Below, piece by piece: positions 34,940 to 42,263 of a DNA stretch of 64,000 nucleotides. Within the stretch, counting starts at the first letter, position 1; each line of letters starts with the position of its first letter. The notes below the pieces were generated by a model. It worked only from the letters and a program-made list of their open reading frames with translations. It did no database searches and had not been told where the DNA came from. The DNA is from Flavobacteriales bacterium (GTDB lineage: Bacteria > Bacteroidota > Bacteroidia > Flavobacteriales_F > PHOS-HE28): assembly GCA_016717305.1 (NCBI GenBank), contig JADKFY010000004.1, positions 62,001 through 126,000 of the forward strand. Direction: 5' to 3'. The position numbers and the translations under genes were made by a program.

Positions 34940-34951
34940 TTCGTTCGATCT

Positions 34952-35455
34952 TCAATTGACCTCAATTATCTTCAACTCTTGCACCAATTCACCCAATGGG
35001 AACATGGCGATCTCTCCGATCCGTTTTCCCATCAACGCCCGAGCGATCGGTGCAGTGAAGGCGATGCGCCCTTCCTTTACCGATGCTTCATCCACACCGA
35101 CCAACGTGAACGTGAAGCGCTTGCCCTTCTGTGGCCCAATTTGGTGTTCAAAAGCTACCGTACTACCGAATCGCACTTCCTGTTGCCCATCGTTCGCGGG
35201 CTCTACCACACGCGCGGTCACGATGCGTTCATTCAGCAGCTCCAGTTTACCGTTGATCACTGCTTGCTGCCTGCGACGCTCATCATCATTGCCGATGATC
35301 ACAGAGCGTTCTTGTTCCAACGCTTCACGCTCATCACGCAGTAACTGCAAGCCTCTTGGTGTAACGTAATTCGTTACACCATCGGACAATGCGGCGCGAG
35401 GCGGAATGAAGGGTGCTTCCTCTTGGTCGTCCTCCTTCACGAAGCCCCTGCTCAT
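34952..35455 (-). CDS. GreA/GreB-family transcription elongation factor
   Basis: 167 aa from MSRGFVKEDDQEE at 35455; this start matches GreB-like proteins that begin MSRGFVKE. An N-terminal coiled coil (about 35-95) carries acidic residues near its tip (GNDDERRRQQ), the feature that reaches into RNA polymerase and stimulates transcript cleavage. C-terminal FKBP-like domain: VRFGSTVAFEH, FTLVGVDEA, IAFTAPIARALMGKRIGEIA. Confidence 0.9.
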   Translation of the reverse strand: MSRGFVKEDDQEEAPFIPPRAALSDGVTNYVTPRGLQLLRDEREALEQERSVIIGNDDERRRQQAVINGKLELLNERIVTARVVEPANDGQQEVRFGSTVAFEHQIGPQKGKRFTFTLVGVDEASVKEGRIAFTAPIARALMGKRIGEIAMFPLGELVQELKIIEVN

Positions 35456-35484
35456 GTTCCTTGTGTGGTGTTCTTCCAAAGGTC

Positions 35485-35589
35485 TTACGAGCCAATGCCC
35501 CACCGGTTACCCTCCCGGTCCACGTACGTGAAACCGCGTCCTCTGCAGTCTTCAACCTTGATGTCGATAATGACGAGCGTGGCTTTCAT
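35485..35589 (-). pseudogene. Possible remnant of a VOC/glyoxalase-like protein
   Basis: A 34-codon frame ending RGFTYVDREGNRWGIGS and a stop. The ending looks like the last strand of VOC (glyoxalase/bleomycin-resistance) proteins. The frame stays open upstream into the 3' end of the T9SS gene, so there is no room for a complete protein. Probably a leftover C-terminus; chance resemblance is possible. Confidence 0.35.
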
Positions 35590-35615
35590 GGATCGGAACG
35601 AGGCGATCGCAAGGC

Positions 35616-36473
35616 TCAGTTCGCTTTGTGGAACCGACTTGTGTACACAGTACCGTTGCTGTTGACCAGTTGGACGATGTAGATCCCTGTTGCCATTTCC
35701 CCAAGGTTGAGCGTTATGCTACGCGTGCCTTGTGTGAATGTGTGGTTGGTTAGTTGCCTTCCACTTGCATCCAGAAGGAAGAGGTCCGCTTTTCCAAGGT
35801 CATCCGTATTTCGGAGCACACGCAGTTGTTGGTCGCCAGGAAGTGGCACCAGCTGTAGACCATCAACCTTTTGTTCGCTGATCCCGGCGATCGGGTCCAG
35901 ATCGAATCCCATGTCCTGCCAGCCGGAGGATGACAACGAACCGGTCGTGGCGTCCAAGGTCAGTGCATACAGTTTCTGATCATTGTTCGCGGTCGAAAAG
36001 GTCCCAAAATTCAACGTAGTGGAACTGGTGAACCAAATGTCCAAGACCAAGGTCTGGTTGGCATTGTACTGGAATGGAACCTGCAATGGAATACTGAACC
36101 ACTCACCCGATTGCCCCGGAGGAATGGTGAATTCCGTTGTGTACAGCGCTGTATCCAGATCGGTCAGGAATGTAGCGCTCGCGTATGAGGTTGCGGTGGT
36201 TTGCCCCAAGCGGATCAAAAGACCACCCAAGGTGTTGCCGAGCGCTTGTCCTGTATTTCCATACCGGAAGTAGAGCTCAGTAATCAAACCGTCCTCTTCG
36301 TTCACCAGGTCTGCAGGGGAATAGAGGCTCTGCGTATGCGGTGCATACGTCATGTTGCCCAGTAGGAACGTACTGTTCGATGTGCCACAGCATTTCTGCA
36401 CTTGCTGGGCTTGCACGCCCATAGAAAATGAAAGGGCCACTGGTAGGAGAAGGCGGGTGTATCGTGTTTCCAT
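35616..36473 (-). CDS. Secreted protein with type A sorting domain
   Basis: 285 aa from METRYTRLLLPVAL at 36473 (the 32 residues before it are not signal-like and a consensus -7 box lies just upstream). Signal peptide ends VQAQ. The mature part is a beta-sandwich of ~165 residues (CCGTSNSTFLLGN, ITELYFRYGNTGQ, LVLDIWFTSSTTLNFG), of no recognised family. T9SS type A domain at the end: DLFLLDASGRQL, LNLGEMATGIYIVQLV, SRFHKAN. Confidence 0.75.
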   Translation of the reverse strand: METRYTRLLLPVALSFSMGVQAQQVQKCCGTSNSTFLLGNMTYAPHTQSLYSPADLVNEEDGLITELYFRYGNTGQALGNTLGGLLIRLGQTTATSYASATFLTDLDTALYTTEFTIPPGQSGEWFSIPLQVPFQYNANQTLVLDIWFTSSTTLNFGTFSTANNDQKLYALTLDATTGSLSSSGWQDMGFDLDPIAGISEQKVDGLQLVPLPGDQQLRVLRNTDDLGKADLFLLDASGRQLTNHTFTQGTRSITLNLGEMATGIYIVQLVNSNGTVYTSRFHKAN

Positions 36474-36490
36474 GGGTTGTTTGTTTGTCC

Positions 36491-36498
36491 CAAAAATA
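36491..36498 (-). promoter_or_regulatory. Consensus -7 box TATTTTTG
   Basis: On the minus strand, exact TAnnTTTG match 17 bases before the ATG at 36473. Supports the chosen start of the T9SS-cargo gene and implies a leader of about a dozen bases. Confidence 0.5.
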
Positions 36499-36568
36499 GA
36501 AATAACGGTTCTGGATCGACGGAACGCGGAATTCGACGGACCGAATGTGGATGCACGGTCTTGCAGCA

Positions 36569-36859
36569 CTACTCGTACAACCGCAGCCGCTCGCTCAAAC
36601 TGCGCATGTCCTGTTGTAAGGCTTCCATGCGTTCCAACAAATGGCTGATCGCCTCGATCCCTTCCAAGTTGATGTCCAGGTCATAGTGCATCCGGGCCAG
36701 TTTCTCTACCCGCGACAGATGCTCCGGGTCAATGAACCGTTGCTCCTTCACCGTGGTTATCCGGATCAAACCACGATCGTGCAGCGCTTCCACGAAGGAG
36801 ACCTCCACGCCCTCATGGTCGCAGTACACCTCCATTGCGATGAGTTCTTCGTTCTCCAT
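36569..36859 (-). CDS. cbpM: Chaperone modulator CbpM-like protein
   Basis: 96 aa. MerR-like winged helix part (VEVSFVEALHDRGLIRITTVKEQRFIDPEHLSRVEKLARMHYDLDINLEGIEAI split over residues 18-70) followed by a coiled coil (LLERMEALQQDMRSLSERLR). CbpM binds the J-domain of CbpA and blocks its work with DnaK. It starts 3 bases after the CbpA-like stop on the same strand. Confidence 0.88.
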   Translation of the reverse strand: MENEELIAMEVYCDHEGVEVSFVEALHDRGLIRITTVKEQRFIDPEHLSRVEKLARMHYDLDINLEGIEAISHLLERMEALQQDMRSLSERLRLYE

Positions 36860-36862
36860 GGT

Positions 36863-37771
36863 TCAGGCTTTGTTCCTTAGTTCGGCCAGTTCCTTGATCA
36901 GCTCCTTCTCACGTTCCGTCAGGTTCTTCGGCAGCTCAACGGTGTAGGTTACGTAGAGGTCGCCGAACTCACCTTCCTTCTTGTACACGGGAAAACCCTT
37001 GCCTTTCAATTTCACTTTCGTATTGTTCTGCGTTTCCGGTGCCACGTTCAATTTCACTGCACCATCCAAGGTGTCCAAGGTCAATGTGCCTCCCAACAGG
37101 GCAGTGGTAAGATCGACCGTCTCAGTGATGTACAAGTCCTTGCCCACGCGGTGGAACTTGGGGTCCGGTTCTATCCGGAAGGTGATGTACAGGTCGCCAT
37201 GCGGTCCACCATTCGTGCCCGGACCACCATGCCCACCGATCTTTATCGTTTGGCCATCTTCCACACCCGCGGGCACCGTAATGCGGATCTGTTTGCCGTT
37301 CACGTTCAAGGTCTGCTTGTGCGTTTTGTACGCGCCCCGCAGGTCCAAGCGCGATTCGGCTTGGAAATCCTGTCCTCGGAATTTCACCTGCCTGCCACCG
37401 CGCCCACCGAACATGCCACCGAACAGGTCCGCGAAGTCCGCCTCGCTGGCACCACCGTAGCCGCCACCGCCATAGGGATCACCACCACCAAAGCCACCAC
37501 GTGCTTGTTGCGAACCACGTTGCTTTTCCGCAGCTTCAAATTGATCCGCGTGCTTCCATTGCTCCCCGTACTTGTCATACTTCTTTCTGCTTTCCGGATC
37601 GCTCAACACCTCGTTCGCTTCGTTGATCTCCTGGAAGCGCTTCTTGGCTTGTTCATCGTTCGGGTTCAGGTCCGGGTGGTGCTTGCGCGCCAGCTTCCTG
37701 TACGCGGCCTTGATCTGCTCCGTGGTGGCGTTGCGTTCAACGCCAAGGGTCTTGTAATAGTCGGTCGCCAT
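36863..37771 (-). CDS. cbpA: DnaJ-type co-chaperone CbpA
   Basis: 302 aa. J-domain residues 4-70 with HPD in ARKHHPDLNPND; Gly-rich linker (GGFGGGDPYGGGGYGG, GGMFGGRGG); no CxxCxGxG zinc finger; two C-terminal substrate-binding domains (VPAGVEDGQTIKIGGHGGPG, LYITFRIEPDPKFHRVGKDLY, KGKGFPVYK). This is the class B/CbpA architecture, working with DnaK under stress. Operon with cbpM. A consensus -7 box TACCTTTG lies just upstream. Confidence 0.94.
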   Translation of the reverse strand: MATDYYKTLGVERNATTEQIKAAYRKLARKHHPDLNPNDEQAKKRFQEINEANEVLSDPESRKKYDKYGEQWKHADQFEAAEKQRGSQQARGGFGGGDPYGGGGYGGASEADFADLFGGMFGGRGGRQVKFRGQDFQAESRLDLRGAYKTHKQTLNVNGKQIRITVPAGVEDGQTIKIGGHGGPGTNGGPHGDLYITFRIEPDPKFHRVGKDLYITETVDLTTALLGGTLTLDTLDGAVKLNVAPETQNNTKVKLKGKGFPVYKKEGEFGDLYVTYTVELPKNLTEREKELIKELAELRNKA

Positions 37772-37778
37772 TCAAACG

Positions 37779-37786
37779 CAAAGGTA
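37779..37786 (-). promoter_or_regulatory. Consensus -7 box TACCTTTG before cbpA
   Basis: Exact TAnnTTTG on the minus strand, seven bases from the ATG at 37771. The message would be leaderless or have a leader of one or two bases. Confidence 0.55.
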
Positions 37787-37801
37787 CATGGGCAATACCG
37801 C

Positions 37802-38617
37802 TCACTCTTGCGATCTTCCTTTCTCTTTGTACAACTCGATCAAATGCGCGATCCGCTTCGGCGAGTATTCCAGCTGATCGATCGATATCACGCTTACACC
37901 TGAATTGAACGACTTCACGATCAAGGAAACAACCGGGAACTGATCTCCTTCTTCTGATAGCAAGGTTGCAGCGTTATTCCATGGAGATGGAGGCTGCGAA
38001 CTTTGTTTTATATGCGATATCAGGCTCATTTCTATTGCGAACTTCTTCGATGCACTAGACTCATTACCATTCGCCTCGATCAAGGAAGCAATGCCCTGTG
38101 CTGGATAATAAAGCCCCGAATGGAGCTGTATCCCGAAAGAGGATAGCGTGATCTTCGCGCTTCGATCAAAGATCGATCGTGCTAGGAATAGCATGAGAAT
38201 TGCTGGTAGTATCGAGAGCATGATCAGACCTCTAGTACTCTCCAGAATACTTGGTTTTAGGAATGGGATCAAGACCAAGCCGAGGATGCTGAGAAATACG
38301 AACAGAACCATTCTCCCACCATATCGACTGTTCTTGATCAGCAGAATTTCTGGGAGGTTCGCGACTGTGTCGGATCTCGCCCTGGTTTTAGAAGTGCTGG
38401 ATACTTCTCCAGCGGCATTACTTGAGAATACGGTCCTGTTGCGCTTGAAGAACTGTCTGAAGTTCTCTTGATGTGCCACCGTATCCATATCGAAAATGGG
38501 ACAGGTCTTTTCGAAGTCGGCGATGCGGCCAGTCGCACCGCAGATCAAACCGACTTCCAGATCCGGCTTTCTGCGTGTGCAGTTCTCACACCACTCCACA
38601 TGTGCTTTTCTGTCCAT
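37802..38617 (-). CDS. Unknown protein with Cys motif and two membrane helices
   Basis: 271 aa from MDRKAHVEWCENCTRR at 38617. The N-terminal ~45 residues hold C-x2-C ... LICG ... TCPIF, like the short Cys-rich heads of Bacteroidota membrane proteins (possible zinc binding). Two adjacent hydrophobic helices (MVLFVFLSILGLVLIPFL and GLIMLSILPAILMLFLA), then a soluble beta-rich tail to EKGRSQE, probably cytosolic. No family recognised. A -7-like GATATTTG lies just upstream. Confidence 0.65.
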   Translation of the reverse strand: MDRKAHVEWCENCTRRKPDLEVGLICGATGRIADFEKTCPIFDMDTVAHQENFRQFFKRNRTVFSSNAAGEVSSTSKTRARSDTVANLPEILLIKNSRYGGRMVLFVFLSILGLVLIPFLKPSILESTRGLIMLSILPAILMLFLARSIFDRSAKITLSSFGIQLHSGLYYPAQGIASLIEANGNESSASKKFAIEMSLISHIKQSSQPPSPWNNAATLLSEEGDQFPVVSLIVKSFNSGVSVISIDQLEYSPKRIAHLIELYKEKGRSQE

Positions 38618-38649
38618 GGGTCGATGCAAATATCAAAAGGAAAGTCGCT

Positions 38650-39009
38650 CTATCCGTGATAAACCCGCGAACCCACGATCATCCCGTCCCGGATCTCCAG
38701 CACCTCGCCCACACGCAGGTCGTCCTCGCCGGGCACATGCCGTATGTATTCCATGAACACCTGCTCCTCATCCGTGATCATACCCATCACTTCATACTGC
38801 AGTTCCGGTAAGCGATCGAACGCATCTTGCCACCACCCACGCAAGGCCTTCTTACCGCGTACCCAGCCATTGGTCTTGGGTTGGTGTACTTTCAGCTTCG
38901 GGCTGTAGTGCTCCGCATCATCCTTGTATAGCGCCAACAAGGCATCAAGGTCGTGCGCATTGAAAGCCGCGAACCATTTGGTCGCGATGGACTTGTTGGT
39001 GGTAGGCAT
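38650..39009 (-). CDS. SnoaL-like (NTF2 fold) protein
   Basis: 119 aa. NTF2-fold pattern: KWFAAFNAHDLDALLALYKDDAEHYSPK, RGKKALRGWWQDAF, MGMITDEEQVFMEY, GEVLEIRDGMIVGSRVYHG. No signal peptide. Members are cyclases, isomerases or ligand binders; the specific role is unknown. Its start codon and the 80 bases upstream are part of a direct repeat whose second copy lies at 39842. Confidence 0.8.
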   Translation of the reverse strand: MPTTNKSIATKWFAAFNAHDLDALLALYKDDAEHYSPKLKVHQPKTNGWVRGKKALRGWWQDAFDRLPELQYEVMGMITDEEQVFMEYIRHVPGEDDLRVGEVLEIRDGMIVGSRVYHG

Positions 39010-39087
39010 GGTGCACGAAGGTAGTTTCGAGCGGCGACCAAGTGGCCCTTTGGAACTCTAATTGAGTGCAGTTGGGAGAAGGGGCTT
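39006..39087. repeat. Direct repeat copy A (promoter and start of SnoaL-like gene)
   Basis: About 82 bases, roughly 85% identical to copy B at 39842-39923. On the minus strand it contains TACCTTCG (one base from the -7 consensus), GTGCACC and the ATG of the SnoaL-like gene. Confidence 0.8.
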
Positions 39088-39097
39088 ACAAACTCCA

Positions 39098-39722
39098 TTA
39101 ACGTGTGGACGAACTTTGGGGAAGCCTATAGCAGGGTCTAATGAGGTTTGATCTCGTGAGTGGACGTAGGCGGTCCCTTTCTTGTTTGGGTCGGGCAAGG
39201 CGCAAATATTTAGGATCAAGCTTGAACGGTAGATGAGTTGCAATTTCGCTCAAGTAGTCACTGAACTCTTTTGTTGCTGTGTGGAACGGAAAATATAACT
39301 CAGGACTACACGAACAGCTGCGTGACAACCATACTATAAGCCGTGATCCGTGTTCTTGGTCGGGTAGGTCAATATTTGTTGTTGGCTGTACCAGTTTGAA
39401 ATCGTATGTAACAATTAACTCCACCGGACCAAGAACAAATTTGGGCCACGGCTGGCCAGCGGACAAATAGTGATGGAATTCCACTTGGATAATGAAATGA
39501 TACCGGTACACCTTCTACATGCCCGAAGATAGCTTTGGTCTCCGCAATTATTCTGTTCGCGATAACTGGTTGTTCGTCATCTTGCCAAGCGGAATATGCG
39601 GTCAAGTCAACGCTTGTCGGTTCATGTATTGAAGCGGTTGTGCAGGTTGCTAAAAAAGCAGTTACTCCAGCCCATACTTTTTCGATCTTACCACCAATCA
39701 GTCGTTGTGTTGTCCGACTCAT
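39098..39722 (-). pseudogene. Unknown protein, one-base frame break
   Basis: About 208 aa when joined. It starts MSRTTQRLIGGKIEKVW at 39722; residues 1-70 are in one frame, ending AIFGHVEG, and the rest in another (YRYHFIIQVEFHHYLSAGQ ... LRLARPKQERDRLRP). The length is 3n+1 and removing one G near 39510 joins them. A hydrophobic stretch GVTAFLATCTT near residue 20 is too weak for a membrane anchor. The middle is beta-rich (KFVLGPVELIVTYDFKLV). No family recognised. AT-richer than the surroundings, flanked by the direct repeat. Confidence 0.5.
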
Positions 39723-39841
39723 GGGAAGTGTGTATAGTATGTGAGGTCGGTGAACTGTCATGAATTCGTTCTTGCTGTTTTACCCTTCAGTGCCGAAAGT
39801 GTTTGGGTTCAAACGATCTCGGCACAGCTGAGTGAAAATAG

Positions 39842-39923
39842 GGCATGATGCACGAAGGTAGTTTCGAGCGGCTACCGAGCGTCCCTCGGGAACTCAATTG
39901 AGTGCTGTTGGGAGAAAGGGGTG
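39842..39923. repeat. Direct repeat copy B
   Basis: Second copy of the 82-bp segment. On the minus strand it again carries TACCTTCG and an ATG-CC, but here the ATG leads only to an 18-codon ORF. It lies about 120 bases upstream of the frame-broken gene at 39722 and may drive it. Confidence 0.8.
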
Positions 39924-39939
39924 ACTAGTGAAGATCTCA

Positions 39940-39970
39940 ATATTGCCTAACGGACTGGTCAAAGACCGCC
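39940..39970. other. attC-like core site
   Basis: Minus strand GTTAGGC (GCCTAAC on plus, about 39949-39955) matches the integron core-site consensus GTTRRRY. It lies just past the stop of the unknown gene at 39981. No complete paired attC structure could be made out, so this alone is weak. Confidence 0.25.
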
Positions 39971-39980
39971 TTCGTGGGCT

Positions 39981-40466
39981 TTAGGTTTTGTTGGGGACAG
40001 TTGTTCTACCCAGTATTCTTTTTCCAAACTTGTCATGCTCACATATCCTTGAAACAAGCTCTGCGTTTGTGGTACTTATTTCCAGTACTTCAAAACGGCA
40101 CTCAAATGCGTTAACCAGACCGTTGTCCTGAAGAATATTGTACTTGCTTGATTCCGGCAAGTCCTGGATCCTCAACGTATCAGAAACTGTTCTGCTAAAC
40201 TGAAATATGTCAAATTGTTGAGTGTTTAGATCAAGAATGTCTTTTAAGCCAGGAATGTTCGTCAGCAGATCAAAACGAAGGTCTCGTACAACCAAGTCTT
40301 TAAGAACATTTCCATTCTTTGCTTTGATGTCGGTTTGCCACCATTCAATAATTTCATGGGGGTTGAAATGATGTACAAGGTTGAATTGAATTGATTTATC
40401 AACTAACTCCCAAACGTCGTCGTTTGAATCTATTTCAAGCCGTAGATATTCCATGCAATTAGCCAT
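39981..40466 (-). CDS. Unknown cytosolic protein in AT-rich stretch
   Basis: 161 aa, MANCMEYLRLEIDSNDDVWELVDK at the start; a second ATG at residue 5 is equally possible. No signal peptide or membrane helix. Alternating helices and strands (NVLKDLVVRDLRFDLLTNIPG, CRFEVLEISTTNAELVSRICEH). No recognised family. Base composition is AT-rich relative to the housekeeping neighbours, and a large palindrome abuts its 5' end. Confidence 0.6.
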   Translation of the reverse strand: MANCMEYLRLEIDSNDDVWELVDKSIQFNLVHHFNPHEIIEWWQTDIKAKNGNVLKDLVVRDLRFDLLTNIPGLKDILDLNTQQFDIFQFSRTVSDTLRIQDLPESSKYNILQDNGLVNAFECRFEVLEISTTNAELVSRICEHDKFGKRILGRTTVPNKT

Positions 40467-40467
40467 T

Positions 40468-40582
40468 AACGGGCCTGCGCTTGCCGCAGGCCGCCTTTCG
40501 TGATCTTGTTCCTGGACGAAGTGTGTATCGCTTCAACGGGAGTTGGCACCGGGACGAGGGCGGCTTGCGGCAAGCGCATGTT
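40468..40582. repeat. Large palindrome, attC-like
   Basis: Arms 40476-40495 and 40559-40578 match at 19 of 20 positions (the exception can form a G-U pair); outer AAC (40468-40470) and GTT (40580-40582) also pair. The loop is about 63 bases. Length and the AAC...GTT frame resemble integron attC sites, and it sits between two small unknown genes, but the seven-base core sites do not fit RYYYAAC/GTTRRRY exactly. Confidence 0.45.
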
Positions 40583-40599
40583 GGCAGCAGTTTGTTCCT

Positions 40600-41073
40600 T
40601 TAAACATTCCAACCGTAACTCTTCCAATTTCCATTATTGGAATAGTATTTTTCAGTTACCATAAATCCCCTTGAATATTCAAGTTTGAAATGTTCTTCAT
40701 CCGTCAATTTAGTATATTATATTCCGGCAGTCAGTCCATATTGATTCGGTAACTCACCTGTTGCGCTTTTGATATGTTCTAATTCTGTTATTATATGATT
40801 GCTTCTATATCGTTGGACTTTGTCAACAGAAAAGCTTGCTAGCAGTTGTGCTATTACGAAAGTCGGAACAATTGAAAAGGCAAACATTGCGTTTCTGGAA
40901 TTCATTTGTTTGTTCAGCAGACTTAAAATCAGATAAATTAACGTCACCGCAAAAATTACAGCAAATGGAATCAAAAGGAAGAACATTTCTATAACTGTCA
41001 ATGACGGAATGAATGGAACAGCAAGCCCAAAGAGAAAAATACTGGTGAGAAGTATTCTCTTGTTCCGGTTCAT
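40600..41073 (-). pseudogene. Small membrane protein interrupted by an in-frame stop
   Basis: Starts MNRNKRILLTSIFLFGLAVPF at 41073 with three hydrophobic helices (about residues 8-28, 30-52, 64-82), followed by a soluble tail. A TAA at 40717-40719 ends the frame after 118 residues, yet the same frame goes on with clearly protein-like sequence (YTKLTDEEHFKLEYSRGF, then a Tyr/Asn-rich end SYGWNV) to a second TAA at 40600. The full protein would be ~157 residues. Either a nonsense mutation or a base error. No family recognised; AT-rich. Confidence 0.55.
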
Positions 41074-41433
41074 TGAGTTCTATCTTTTCAAATTACCGCC
41101 AACTAGTCGGTTGTAACGACTGTTGCGTTTATTTCGGGACTTGGTTGGTGCCTAGAGTTCGTTCTATTGCACTATTAGAGCATGTAAAGCCCCATAGGTA
41201 ATTCAGGTCCCCGCACCTTCCGTTACCAAGATAAGGGTGTTCTGCTACTGGGCAAGCGTTCGCACCGCGGCATGTGTGTGTTGATCGTAAGGCTGGATCC
41301 ACGAACATATCAACTTAGGTAGCTCCACGCATCGAACGCCCGCACGTAGGGGCCATTCCGCTTCCAAATGACGAACCAGCCGCCCTATAACTTGGTTAAC
41401 GGTTCTTCCGTTACAGTGTAAAATGCCAACGCG
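41074..41433. other. 360-base intergenic region at right edge of AT-rich stretch
   Basis: No credible ORF. A hairpin AACTAGTCG...CGACTGTT at 41101-41124 (one bulged base) follows the membrane gene start; a second short hairpin TAACGG...CCGTTA lies near 41397-41413. Base composition returns to that of the chromosome after about 41160. Confidence 0.6.
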
Positions 41434-42099
41434 ATGATCCTACCCGGCATGGAACCCGTAGAGGTGCTGCCCCATGCGCAGCGCGACCTGCCCACCGTGG
41501 AGCGCAAGTTCCAACGGGCCAAGGAGCTCTTGGTGCGCCGCCACTTGAAAGGCGACCGCAAGGCCGTGCTGGTGGAGATACACCCCTACAAAGCACCCAG
41601 CCACAACAATTGGCTGGTGGTGTTGCGGTGTTGCAAGGCCGGCATACAAGTTTTCCATTACTGCTGGTGCCGCGGCACCGACCGCCGCATGCGTGCCATC
41701 TATGTGCGGCCCGATGGCAATACCGCTTTCCATTACAGCAAGCACGTATTCGATCAGTACAGCTTTCGTTTCAGCCCGGATGTTACCGCAGAGGAACGCC
41801 TAAAGCAGTTCTTCTTGGAGAACCACCTATGGGCCGCCCACACCGTGGACCTGATGGCCGACGAGATCGAGGATATCATAAGCGTTAACCAAGGCTGGCT
41901 CTTCGGCGTGCGCGACGAGGAGGAGAACCTCATCCATCTTACCACCTTTGTGGACCAAGGTAAATTCTTCGAAGACCAGCACAAACTGGAGGAACGCCTC
42001 GAATTCGAGCGCCTGCTTGCCGGTATGGGCGAGGGCAAGCGCAACCTCATCCGCAAGTTGCGCCAAGCCAGCGAAGCCGAGCAACAGAAAGTGGCCTGA
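41434..42099 (+). CDS. Conserved protein of unknown function
   Basis: 221 aa, no signal peptide. The central part has HYSKHVFDQYSFRF, ERLKQFFLEN, then GWLFGV...ENLIHLTTFVDQGKFFEDQ, and the tail is a charged helix (LEERLEFERLLAGMGEGKRNLIRKLRQ). I recall other Bacteroidota unknown proteins with the same order (H-x-F-x-R-Y, ERLxxFF, G-x-x-x-G, TFV), so it is likely a real family, but no function is known to me. Confidence 0.65.
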   Translation: MILPGMEPVEVLPHAQRDLPTVERKFQRAKELLVRRHLKGDRKAVLVEIHPYKAPSHNNWLVVLRCCKAGIQVFHYCWCRGTDRRMRAIYVRPDGNTAFHYSKHVFDQYSFRFSPDVTAEERLKQFFLENHLWAAHTVDLMADEIEDIISVNQGWLFGVRDEEENLIHLTTFVDQGKFFEDQHKLEERLEFERLLAGMGEGKRNLIRKLRQASEAEQQKVA

Positions 42100-42263
42100 C
42101 CTCCGGTCGCCCCCTTCCAACGGTCTTTGGGCATCTCATGGTCGCTGCTGCCCTAAGATCGGGCAAGATGTTCCACAATTTGTCCCCATCGCTGGATCAT
42201 TCCAGCTTAAGATCCACGCGGCCCATGGTTTGCGGACGGACTTATTCACCAACACATGAAAAC

